From the NCBI GenBank assembly GCA_029887765.1, contig JARXPF010000005.1, forward strand, positions 1 to 32,735: a stretch of 32,735 bases of DNA. The letters run 5' to 3'. Positions within the stretch are counted from its first letter, which is position 1. Each line of letters starts with the position of its first letter. This stretch comes from Candidatus Methanomethylicota archaeon. GTDB taxonomy: Archaea > Thermoproteota > Methanomethylicia > Methanomethylicales > Methanomethylicaceae. The notes beneath the pieces are model-generated. The model did not search any database. It saw only the letters and a list, made by a program, of their open reading frames with translations, and was not told the origin of the DNA. Positions 22,916 to 31,190 of this stretch are shown here, piece after piece. A program made the translations under genes and the position numbers.

Positions 22916-24021
22916 GTTATGGAAGTACAATAAAAGTACCCTTTGGTCCACAACATCCAGCACTTAAAGAACCTGAATATTTTCTTTTTGAAATTGATGG
23001 AGATATTGTAGTAAATGTTAAACCAAGAATAGGCTATGTACATAGAGGAATAGAAAAAGCATTTGAAGCTAATACTTATTTTCATAATATATACTTAGCT
23101 GAAAGAATTTGTGGTATATGTTGTCATGCTCATACTACTTGTTATACTCAAGCTGTAGAAGGATTAATACCAATAGAAATTCCTCCAAGAGCAGCTTATA
23201 TAAGAGTAATAATGGCAGAATTAGAAAGATTACATAGTCATTCTTTATGGGTAGGTATTGCAGCACATGAAGCAGGATATGATACTATGTTCATGTATAT
23301 GTGGAAGGAAAGAGAAATAATTATGGATTTAATGGAAGAAATTTCAGGAAATAGAGTTACTCATGCTATGAATACAATAGGTGGTGTAAGAAGAGATATA
23401 ACAGATGAACAAGTAAATAAATTAAAAAAATTCTTAAATATTTTTGAAAATAATATTAAACAATATATAAAAGCTCTTGAAAATGAACCTACTTTTATAA
23501 AAAGAACAAAAGAAGTAGGAATTTTAAAACCAAGTGATGCAATTGCAACATGTGCTATTGGTCCAACACTTAGAGCAAGTGGAATAAAAAATGATGTAAG
23601 AAAAGATGATCCATATCTTGTTTATGATGAAATTCCATTTAATATTATTACAAATGATGGATGTGATGTTTTTGCTAGAACAATAGTAAGATGTGAAGAA
23701 ATGATAGAAAGTGCAAATATAATAAGATATTGCTTAGATCATATGCCAAAAGGAGAAATAAAAGTAAAAGTTCCAAGAACTTTTCCTCCAAATGAATCTC
23801 TTGGAAGAGTTGAAGCTCCTAGAGGAGAATTAATTCATTATACAAGATCAAATGGTACAGCAAAACCAGAACGTCATAAAGTAAGATCGCCTACATTAGG
23901 AAATTTATTATCAGTATGTAAAACTTTAATAGGAGCTCATATTGCAGATATACCATTAATATTAGCAGGAATAGATCCATGTTTTTCATGCATGGATAGA
24001 ATTATAATAAAGAAGGTGTGA
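22912..24021 (+). CDS. nuoD: NuoD-like large subunit retaining all four [NiFe] cysteines
   Basis: A 369-residue large subunit. It opens with PFGPQHPALKEP as in this family. The L1-type motif ERICGICCHAH has C67 and C70, and the C-terminal L4-type motif DPCFSCMDR has C357 and C360, i.e. the four cysteines that bind Ni and Fe in [NiFe] hydrogenases. True complex I has lost them. The protein ends nine residues after C360, with no long processed tail, as in group 4 enzymes. So a hydrogenase site is chemically possible, with H+ or ferredoxin as partners. No maturation genes are in the window. Co-transcribed with A, B, C, H and I. Confidence 0.94.
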   Translation: MSYGSTIKVPFGPQHPALKEPEYFLFEIDGDIVVNVKPRIGYVHRGIEKAFEANTYFHNIYLAERICGICCHAHTTCYTQAVEGLIPIEIPPRAAYIRVIMAELERLHSHSLWVGIAAHEAGYDTMFMYMWKEREIIMDLMEEISGNRVTHAMNTIGGVRRDITDEQVNKLKKFLNIFENNIKQYIKALENEPTFIKRTKEVGILKPSDAIATCAIGPTLRASGIKNDVRKDDPYLVYDEIPFNIITNDGCDVFARTIVRCEEMIESANIIRYCLDHMPKGEIKVKVPRTFPPNESLGRVEAPRGELIHYTRSNGTAKPERHKVRSPTLGNLLSVCKTLIGAHIADIPLILAGIDPCFSCMDRIIIKKV

Positions 24022-24024
24022 AAA

Positions 24025-24972
24025 ATGCTTGAAAATATTTTAAATATAATTATATTTCCTGGATTTTTATTTTTAATTATAATTTCATTTATATATGAAT
24101 GGATAGATAGAAAATTTTTTGCAAGAGTTCAAGCTAGATATGGACCTTTATATACAGGAAAATCTGGAATTTTACAACCATTTGCTGATTTTTTAAAATT
24201 ACTTTCAAAAGAAGATATTATACCAACAATTGCTGAAAAATTTATTTTTTCCATAACTCCAATTATTTATGCTTCTATTCCTTTAATAATTCTTTCAATA
24301 ATTCCAATAAATGGAAGAGCAATAATAAATTTTGAAGGAGATATTATATTTATTATGTTTCTATCTGCAATGGTAACACTTTCTGTATTTTTAGCAGGAT
24401 GGAGTTCTTTAGGAAGTTTTAGTAGAGTTGGAAGTATTAGATCGGCATTACAAATGCTTAGTTATGAAATTCCTTTTGGTTTATCTTTAATAGGACCTGC
24501 TATAGTAGCAAAATCACTATCACTTTCAAAAATAGTAGAATGGCAAATAAATAATTCTACATGGTTTTTATGGCTTCAACCAATAGGATTTGCAGTAATG
24601 TTAATAAGTTTATTAGCTGAGCTTGAAAGAATTCCCTTTGATATACCAGAAGCTGAAACTGAAATAGTAGCAGGATGGATGACAGAATATGGAGGTAGAA
24701 GATTAGCATTATTAAGATTAGGAAAGAATCTTGAATTATTAATGGCTTCTATGCTTATATCTTCAGTTTATTTAGGAGGAGGAGTTCAATTATACTTCAT
24801 TCCTCCTGTGGTGATTTTATTAATAAAGAGTATTATAGTATTAATAATAATGTCATTTGTAAGAGCAATATTTGCAAGATTTAGAATAGATCAAGTAACT
24901 TCTGGAATGTGGAGTTATCTTTTACCATTAATGATATTTCAAATAATGTTAATACAATTTGGAGTGGATTAA
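24025..24972 (+). CDS. nuoH: NuoH-like membrane subunit
   Basis: A 315-residue subunit with about eight helices that links the peripheral arm to the ion path. Conserved parts are RVQARYGPLYTGKSGILQPFADFLKLLSKED in the N-terminal loop and ELERIPFDIPEAETEIVAGWMTEYGG, the loop that lines the quinone/E-channel region in complex I. The acidic residues of the E-channel loop are kept. It is 3 bp from nuoD and 1 bp from nuoI. Confidence 0.95.
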   Translation: MLENILNIIIFPGFLFLIIISFIYEWIDRKFFARVQARYGPLYTGKSGILQPFADFLKLLSKEDIIPTIAEKFIFSITPIIYASIPLIILSIIPINGRAIINFEGDIIFIMFLSAMVTLSVFLAGWSSLGSFSRVGSIRSALQMLSYEIPFGLSLIGPAIVAKSLSLSKIVEWQINNSTWFLWLQPIGFAVMLISLLAELERIPFDIPEAETEIVAGWMTEYGGRRLALLRLGKNLELLMASMLISSVYLGGGVQLYFIPPVVILLIKSIIVLIIMSFVRAIFARFRIDQVTSGMWSYLLPLMIFQIMLIQFGVD

Positions 24973-24973
24973 A

Positions 24974-25333
24974 ATGAGTCTATTTAAAGAAGCATTTAAA
25001 CAAATTTTGAAAAAACCAGTTACAATAAAATATCCATTTGAACCTGGTATAGTTCCACCTGGGCTAAGAGGAAAACCTGTATGGGATATGAATAAATGTA
25101 TTCTTTGCATACTTTGTCAAAATGCTTGTCCAACATCTGCTATAAAAATGATTCCAAAAGGACCAGATGCAGGAATTATTTATAAACTTGATAGATGTAT
25201 ATTTTGTGCAGAATGTGCAGATGCTTGTCCAAGAAAAGCTATTACTATTACTAATGAATTTGAACTTGCTGATTTTTCGAAATCAAATATGACTTATCAT
25301 TATAAGAAGAGTGAAGTTCTTCAAAAGAAATAA
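24974..25333 (+). CDS. nuoI: NuoI-like 2x[4Fe-4S] ferredoxin subunit
   Basis: A 119-residue ferredoxin-type subunit with two [4Fe-4S] motifs: C42, C45, C48, C52 (CILCILCQNACP) and C75, C78, C81, C85 (CIFCAECADACP). It carries electrons between an external donor, probably ferredoxin since no NuoEFG or FpoF is present, and NuoB. The start is ATG 24974 with SD GGAGTGGAT; TTG 24959 would lie inside nuoH. Its last 83 bp overlap the 3' end of the convergent VirD4-like gene. Confidence 0.94.
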   Translation: MSLFKEAFKQILKKPVTIKYPFEPGIVPPGLRGKPVWDMNKCILCILCQNACPTSAIKMIPKGPDAGIIYKLDRCIFCAECADACPRKAITITNEFELADFSKSNMTYHYKKSEVLQKK

Positions 25334-27107
25334 TTTCATATTTTGATGAAAATTTTCTTTCAGAAAGAACTATTAATTTTATTGGAATATTATAATTTAA
25401 ATTTGGTTCTTCATTATTTAAACATACATATGCTATATATCTATTAGAATAATCCCAAATATATGGATCTATTCTTTCTTTATTAATATATTTAGGAGGA
25501 TATACTATTACATAAGGTTTTGTAGAATTTACAATACAATAACATCCCTTCATTCTCTCTTTTCTAACAAAATTACTTATTACTTGAATTATTTTATAAT
25601 CTCCTGAAGGAAAATCTTTAAATTTATAATAAGAAATTGTAGTTAAAGCAATTTCATTATTATTAATATAAATCATTCCATCATAAATAAGTTCTTTTAT
25701 AGCATTTCTTATTTCTTGTTTAGAAAATTGTTTAAGTTCTTTTTCAATTATAAAAATTGATATTGGTCTTCCAAAATTTTTATAATAAATAAAAGATAAA
25801 ATAGAAAAACATATTGGAGTTATATCAGGAGTAGGAATAGAATCATTATTTTCAATATAATATGGTCTTCCATATATAGAAAGAGAATATTTTATAACTT
25901 CTTCTGGATTTGAAATTTTTAAATTAGAAATATCAATACAAATTCCAGTATTTACATATCTTTCTTCTCCTTTTCTTATAGAAAAAGCTAATTGATGTTT
26001 CATTAATGTCATTAAAGTATCTTTTGTTATATAACGAAATATTGGTTTAAAATATTGTTCAAGTTCTTCTGCAGTTTCTGCTCCAATTGAAAATGAAATT
26101 ATAGAATCACATAATTGTAATATAGCTTTAGTTAATGTTTTATCTTTTCCTCCTTCTCTATCAAATTGACTTAAATATTGAGCTGCTAAAGTCATGTAAA
26201 TTTTATATTTTCGTAAAGATTGAAGAATATCTTTAATTGAATCTGTAATAAATCTATAAGCTTCATCTACATATACATAAAATGGTTTTCTTTTTTCTTC
26301 AGATAAATCTTCTCTTGCCATTCCTTCTTGATATATTTTATTTAAAAGTAAAGCTCCTAAAAAATTTGCTACTTCTGTTGTAAGATTTCCTTCTGAAAGA
26401 TTTATTAAAATAATTTTTCCATTATCCATACATTCTCTAAAATTTATAGAAGATATTGAACAATCAAACATAGGAGAGAGAAGTTTTTCTTGAACAAGTC
26501 TATAAACTTTATTTGTAACAACTGTAAATGCTTCATCTTTTAAAATTGGAAATTCATTTATCCAATATTTTATTACTTTTTCATCTTTTACATTTGATAA
26601 AAGCATATTTCTTTTATGAGGATCTATAAGCATATCATAAAGATAACTTAATCTTGGATCAGGTTGATCCATAATTGCATAAATAGCATTTATTAAAATT
26701 CTCTCTAATCTTGGACCCCAAAATTCTCCATAAAGTTTTTTCATAGAATCTACAAATCCCATAGCAATTAAAGGTTTTTTTAAAAAATCTTTATATTCTA
26801 AAAGAGAAATTTTTACAACTCTTCCATATTTAAAAGCAGTTATTGGATCAATATAAACAACTTTATTCCAAATATCTTTAGGAATAATTGATAAAGTTTT
26901 TTTAATTAAATCTCCATGAGGATCTATTACACAAATTCCATCTCCTTTTTTTATATGTTGATAAATTTGAAATAACATAAAAGTAGATTTTCCAGATCCT
27001 GGTATTCCAAATATTACCATATGAACTCTATCTTCTCTTTTTAAAGTTATTAACTTCCCTCCTTCTCCTTTACATATTATAAATTCATCATTCATTTCTA
27101 AGTTCAT
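25251..27107 (-). CDS. VirD4/TraD/HerA-superfamily DNA-translocating ATPase
   Basis: A 618-residue FtsK/HerA/VirD4-type ATPase. It begins with a short beta-barrel-like strand set and DRVHMVIFGIPGSGKST (Walker A about residues 32-40), then VIDPHGD, a Walker B VYVDEAYRF near residue 280, and a sensor Gln in LAAQYLSQFD. A winged-helix-like segment and an extra C-terminal domain of about 120 residues follow. Such ATPases pump DNA, for example as coupling proteins of conjugation or in the archaeal Ced/Ted DNA-import systems. It lacks its own N-terminal membrane helices; the overlapping upstream gene has two. The start is ATG 27105-27107 (GGTGG upstream). It ends inside nuoI on the other strand. 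Confidence 0.83.
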   Translation of the reverse strand: MNLEMNDEFIICKGEGGKLITLKREDRVHMVIFGIPGSGKSTFMLFQIYQHIKKGDGICVIDPHGDLIKKTLSIIPKDIWNKVVYIDPITAFKYGRVVKISLLEYKDFLKKPLIAMGFVDSMKKLYGEFWGPRLERILINAIYAIMDQPDPRLSYLYDMLIDPHKRNMLLSNVKDEKVIKYWINEFPILKDEAFTVVTNKVYRLVQEKLLSPMFDCSISSINFRECMDNGKIILINLSEGNLTTEVANFLGALLLNKIYQEGMAREDLSEEKRKPFYVYVDEAYRFITDSIKDILQSLRKYKIYMTLAAQYLSQFDREGGKDKTLTKAILQLCDSIISFSIGAETAEELEQYFKPIFRYITKDTLMTLMKHQLAFSIRKGEERYVNTGICIDISNLKISNPEEVIKYSLSIYGRPYYIENNDSIPTPDITPICFSILSFIYYKNFGRPISIFIIEKELKQFSKQEIRNAIKELIYDGMIYINNNEIALTTISYYKFKDFPSGDYKIIQVISNFVRKERMKGCYCIVNSTKPYVIVYPPKYINKERIDPYIWDYSNRYIAYVCLNNEEPNLNYNIPIKLIVLSERKFSSKYEIISFEELHSSYNDKSYLISKNQQVQIH

Positions 27108-27990
27108 TTCTAACAACCACCAATGTTGAAATTGGTTTTTTCATAGGAATACATGGACTTGGAAAGGAAAAAATTGAAGCAAGTTCATAATCACTTAAAG
27201 CTATTATTTTATAATCTTTTATAAATAAAATTGGTATAATTAATAATAAAAATAAAGAAAATATTAATGGATTAAATAAATTAATAATAAATTTTAAATT
27301 AAAATTTTTCAAAAATATTAAAACTATAGCTAAAAATAAAGCTTTTAATAAAAGAGATTTATTACTTGAAATAATATGATTAGAAAATTTTTGAAATTTC
27401 CATTTATTTTGTTTTTTTATTTTATATTCAATAAGCCAATTTTTTGAAGTTTTTGGAAAAGATTGTAATGTTGCTCTTAATGATTCTTTTTTATTTCCAT
27501 ATATGAAAATATTACATTCAAATATTCTTGATGAATATTTTTCAATAGTATCTTTATTTTTAATAAATTTTAAATTATTTTTTGGTTTTGAAATTATTTC
27601 TATAGCTGTTCCAAGAGTTAAAATAGAAGAAATTATTGAATCTATAGGAATAGGAGGATGAAATATATTTTGTTGATCATCAGACCATTTTTTAGATATA
27701 GGAAAACTATAATGTCTTGCCATAGTAGCTTCAAGTCTATATTTATAATTTAAATTAGGAATATCACTTTCTCTTATTGAACATTTTAATAATATACTTA
27801 AATATTCTGATAAAGGAATAGCAATATTATCATCAACTTCAATTAAAAATCTAATAAAACCATTTTCATCTTTATCTATAAAGAGTCTAAATTCATTTGA
27901 CATTATTGAAAATAATTGAGAAAAATATTTAGGAGAGAAATAAGCAGGATCATTTAAAATTACATGATTTGGAATTAATTCAAGCCACAT
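27088..27990 (-). CDS. two-TM partner of the VirD4-like ATPase (possible split N-terminal half)
   Basis: A 300-residue protein. A soluble part (about 1-205) of alternating strands and helices is followed by two adjacent transmembrane helices (about 213-232 and 240-258) and a short tail ending near SDYELASIFSFPSP. In long VirD4-like ATPases of archaea and CPR bacteria, a comparable soluble-plus-membrane region with a LAxxF-P type motif precedes the ATPase domain. Here it is a separate gene whose end overlaps the ATPase start by 20 bp. I infer that the two products work as one machine. The start is ATG 27988-27990 with SD AGGTG; the upstream gene stops at 27980. No firm family match. Confidence 0.7.
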   Translation of the reverse strand: MWLELIPNHVILNDPAYFSPKYFSQLFSIMSNEFRLFIDKDENGFIRFLIEVDDNIAIPLSEYLSILLKCSIRESDIPNLNYKYRLEATMARHYSFPISKKWSDDQQNIFHPPIPIDSIISSILTLGTAIEIISKPKNNLKFIKNKDTIEKYSSRIFECNIFIYGNKKESLRATLQSFPKTSKNWLIEYKIKKQNKWKFQKFSNHIISSNKSLLLKALFLAIVLIFLKNFNLKFIINLFNPLIFSLFLLLIIPILFIKDYKIIALSDYELASIFSFPSPCIPMKKPISTLVVVRNELRNE

Positions 27991-28594
27991 AATTAACACC
28001 TATTGCAATTAAATGAGAAATAGCAAATAATGTAAAAGCTATTATAAGTGAATTTTCAAAATTTAAAAAAATTGATAAATCCATAGCTAAAATAAAAAGA
28101 CTAGGAAGTTCCCATAGAAAAATTATTAAAATTGATGATTTTATTATATTAAATTTATTTAATAAATATCTCATAATTGGATTACCTTCAATTTCACCTT
28201 TATTAATTAAAATTTTTGTAGAATAAATATCAGAAATAAGTGTTAATAAATAAAATATTAATGAAAAAAATAAATTTAAAAAATTAGCTATTATAAAAGA
28301 TAAAATAATACTTATAGAATTAATAATAATATTATTATTTTTAATATATTGATAACCACCATAAATTAAACCTAATAATATAATAACTGCTCCTAAAGTT
28401 TGAATCATTGATATTATTTTTTCAAGCATAGCTCCTAATCCAGAAGGTAAAGAAGGATTAGTTGAAAGATTTGAAATATCTTGATTAGTTAAAAAACTAA
28501 CTATAGAAGGAGCTAAAGAAAGTAATATACCAAATATAAAACATCCTTTTAATATTTCCATTCCTCTTTCTTTTGAAGATTCATCTCCTTTCAT
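27980..28594 (-). CDS. polytopic membrane protein with VirB2-like segment
   Basis: A 204-residue protein with about five or six hydrophobic segments. After an N-terminal helix (about 16-33) and a polar stretch comes LGAVIILLGLIYGGYQYIK (about 68-86), resembling the hydrophobic core of VirB2/TrbC pilins and archaeal Ced/Ted small membrane proteins. A second helix follows. The C-terminal half (DIYSTKILINKGEIEGNPIMRYLL onward, about 123-204) looks like a DUF5658-type membrane domain. It is the first gene of a three-gene minus operon with the VirD4-like ATPase, so a pore or pilus-base role is plausible but unproven. ATG with a GGGAT SD; an internal ATG at residue 12 (after AGAGGA) is possible. 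Confidence 0.65.
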   Translation of the reverse strand: MKGDESSKERGMEILKGCFIFGILLSLAPSIVSFLTNQDISNLSTNPSLPSGLGAMLEKIISMIQTLGAVIILLGLIYGGYQYIKNNNIIINSISIILSFIIANFLNLFFSLIFYLLTLISDIYSTKILINKGEIEGNPIMRYLLNKFNIIKSSILIIFLWELPSLFILAMDLSIFLNFENSLIIAFTLFAISHLIAIGVNYVA

Positions 28595-28612
28595 TTAAAT
28601 CCCAAAATTAAA

Positions 28613-28632
28613 ATTTTTTATAAATTTATAAA
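28613..28632 (-). promoter_or_regulatory. TATA-like promoter of the VirD4-like operon
   Basis: On minus, a TTTATAAATTTATAAA-type run lies 19-38 bases before the ATG at 28594, and SD GGGAT sits between. Position and composition suit an archaeal TATA box with a very short leader. Confidence 0.5.
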
Positions 28633-28715
28633 CTGGGAAAATTTATTATTACATTAACATAAATTATATTATCAAAAATTCATTCTATGAATAAGATTAT
28701 GGAATTTTAATTTAT

Positions 28716-28742
28716 TTGACAAAAAATCCGTCTTTTTGTCAA
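28716..28742. repeat. 10-bp inverted repeat with 7-nt loop
   Basis: TTGACAAAAA (28716-28725) pairs perfectly with TTTTTGTCAA (28733-28742). It lies about 120 bp upstream of the VirD4-like operon at the edge of the decayed region. It may be a terminator hairpin or a remnant mobile-element end; I see no transposase or second copy. Confidence 0.5.
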
Positions 28743-28790
28743 GCTCAATTATATAATAATTAGCTCATTTATAGATTGACTTTTATAAAA

Positions 28791-28979
28791 CTACTTGTTG
28801 TAATTAATACTAATACCTATCACCAAAACAACACAAATAGATATATCAAAGCTTAAAATATATCCATTAATAAATCCTACTAACATAAAAAATTGAGTAG
28901 AGGTATTGTTATCTAAAAATATAATGTTACATTCCATAAATAAGTTCTGTAACGATTTCGTACTTGAGGCCTTCGTCAA
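28791..28979 (-). pseudogene. small hydrophobic open frame, possible gene remnant
   Basis: A 62-codon frame with hydrophobic stretches (FFMLVGFINGYILSF and ICVVLVIGISI) and an LDNNTST segment. There is no clear SD and no family that I recognise; it sits in a region of decayed genes. It is more likely a fragment of a membrane protein gene than a working gene. Confidence 0.25.
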
Positions 28980-29048
28980 TGTTTACAAGTAGTTCCTAAA
29001 ATACTTAAGCTATAGCAGAAATAAACTGTAAAATACGACACTCCTCTA

Positions 29049-29080
29049 TTAAGTTGACTTATCAGTAGTTGTCGACTTAA
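29049..29080. repeat. inverted repeat after the methyltransferase remnant
   Basis: TTAAGTTGAC (29049-29058) pairs with GTCGACTTAA (29071-29080) with one G-T pair and a 12-nt loop. It overlaps the end of the decayed methyltransferase frame on minus and may have been its transcription-end hairpin. Confidence 0.45.
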
Positions 29081-29692
29081 GGTATTGAAAAAATCATGTA
29101 ATATTCATAATCTTTATATACAATCAAGAATGCTGATATTTTAGAATATATTAAGGATAATGGTATCAAAAGATGATGTAGAAATAAAATTATTTTATTT
29201 CGCTCCCATAGATTTATACCAACTCCTTTTACTTTAAATCCCAATTTCTTTGGTTCAGTGACTGTCCATTCACTCCGATGGATTTCATAAATATTTACTG
29301 CTTCTAAAACTTGATTAAACCATTAGGGTGGTTAGCATTATACAATTTTTAGTTATCCTATTTAGTGCCTGTATCATTTTATAACTATCACTTTTATTTA
29401 AATGTTAAATAACTTCAATAGCAAGTGAAATATCCACGCATTTGTTCTTGAAAGATAAATTTGATGTTAATGTCAAATATTTTTATATTTAAAATATATA
29501 TCGAAATTAGCAAGATTATGAAGATACCTCGAATTTATATCTACACCAATTAATGTCACATTATTTCTTGATAAAAGTGAAAATATTCTGAAGAAGCCAA
29601 TCAAACCCACAACCTATATCAGCAATAATTCTTACTTTTTGAGAATAAGAAAACTATAAAGGGGTAATTTCAAGAGGGTGTTGAGCATACAT
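29077..29692 (-). pseudogene. SAM-dependent class I methyltransferase, broken by frameshifts and a stop
   Basis: No intact frame, but pieces of a class I methyltransferase follow one another on minus. A start MYAQHPLEIT (ATG 29690-29692) leads to a stop in the same frame, then RIIADIGCGFDWLLQ (motif I, SAM binding, about 29600-29645) and, in another frame, NVTLIGVDIN (motif II). VDISLAIEVI (motif IV) comes next, then HRSEWTVTEPKKLGFKVKGVG and a C-terminal stretch to TAA 29077-29079. At least three shifts or stops are needed, so decay rather than one sequencing error. Its neighbours are glycosyltransferases, suggesting an old sugar-modification cluster. Confidence 0.75.
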
Positions 29693-30141
29693 TTTAATTT
29701 TTCCTCACTTTATCTATTTTTTGCTAAGTTATTTGTTATTATTTAAAAATATGTCGAGTATTGTTTATATACTGATTTGTTCTTAAATTCTCATTGTTAA
29801 GTTCTCTTCATAGCTTATATAACGATATCTATGTTATGTTTATACTCACATCATAAGATTTTTTATTTAAGCTATTTCAAAGCAAAGATTTGCCCAAATA
29901 AATAATAGAAATATCCAAGGCATATTACCTCAAAATAAGCATAATTATTAAATTGTTGGTTTACTGTAAGTAATTTAGATATCTAGAGAAACAAGACTTA
30001 TTCACATGCTAACCTTATAAAGATATGCTTTGTATAAATTACAAACAATAGAGATATGGAAAGTAAATATGTATAACAGTATTTTTTGAAACAATTAAAA
30101 ACTACGATCATGCTTCTTATATAACTATAAGAGCGCTGATT
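29693..30141. other. 449-bp region without an intact gene
   Basis: Both strands are full of stops. On minus a short stretch reads FEVICLGYFYYLFGQIFALK before a stop, hydrophobic enough to be a scrap of a membrane protein, but nothing can be named. No RNA gene or repeat stands out. Confidence 0.4.
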
Positions 30142-31190
30142 TTATAACTCATATTGCTTATGCCTTATATGTTTTAATGCTGTCAAGAAAGGCTTTTTTA
30201 CGGCATTCCACGTTCTTTTCATAAGTACAAATTCTCTACCACGTTTTGAATAATGATGGTAGTAATATTCCACATTACTAATATATTCTGCAACGTTAAC
30301 GGTCAATTCTCTAAAAGATCTAGCCAGTATCAAATCTCCTTTATAGTCCTGCCTATCCCAATATTTCTGATGTGTCAACAACTGGTATTCCAAGAGCCAT
30401 GGCTTCAAGAGCCACTAGATCTTCATCAATTCCTCTCTCTATGTAAAGATCTGCCGAAGCTAAGAGCGACAAGAATTTCTGACGTGGTATAGGTCCTATA
30501 ATTTTGACAGGACCAAAAGACGAGGTATGTCGTCTTGGATCAATAATAATTAATTCAAATTGCTGCTTAACCATACGTTTTACAATCTGTGCCAATATGA
30601 TCAAGCGACTTGTATTAAGAAGTCTTGGAGAGTCTACATAGGAAGTATAAGCGATTATTCGAGGCAGAGTTTTCCTAAAATCTAATACTGTTTTCAAGAG
30701 TTCTAGTTCTTCAGGAAATATCCATTGAGGTAATAAAACAAAGTGATCTGAAATCTTATTGGCTTCACAAACTGTTATACTAGGACAAACATATAAATCT
30801 ATAGTGTTAAGGGAAATAGCAGTCTTAAGCATTGTTATAATGATTGGGGCCAGTTATCTTATTCTTAGCCCCTACTCCATACAGCATCTGGCGAACCAGC
30901 TCATGAAAAACAAAACCATGTAAAAACAAAGCTATGGGGATTCCTAGTAATCTAGTTAATACGTGATTCGACCATGGAACGTTTCCAATGTATAAAGCAA
31001 TATCGTAATCCGTGAGATATTTAGTATTTAGAAAGCTATGATAAATAGATGTGAGAAAACCAAATCTTTTTTTGCCGAGTTTAATCGTACCCACATGAAT
31101 ACCCTCACTAATAATGCCTTTATGTAGATTATGAAAAATAGTAGCAACACCACCAGTAGCATTACTAGGTATTATGAGAGCTACTCTCAA
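30142..31190 (-). pseudogene. GT4-family glycosyltransferase, split by two frameshifts
   Basis: Three successive frames together make a normal GT4 glycosyltransferase of about 345 residues. 30825-31190 encodes the N-terminal Rossmann half (MRVALIIPSNATGGVA ... ALFLHGFVFHELV). 30353-30832 encodes the middle and the donor site (DLYVCPSIT ... YIERGIDEDLVALEAMALGIPVV). 30142 to about 30370 encodes the C-terminus (RQDYKGDLILARSFRELT ...). The joins lie near 30828 and 30360. The first start is TTG 31188-31190, overlapping the stop of the GT2 gene. The products may be dead, or the shifts may be sequence errors; protein conservation is good throughout. It probably added sugars to lipid or S-layer glycans. 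Confidence 0.78.

Noticed and set aside
28716-28742. Insertion-sequence terminal repeat
   Set aside because: Only one copy, no transposase, no target duplication seen; kept as a plain inverted repeat.
29150-29180. GATGATG as box C of a third C/D sRNA
   Set aside because: No D or D' box at suitable spacing; it belongs to the methyltransferase remnant (HHLL codons on minus).
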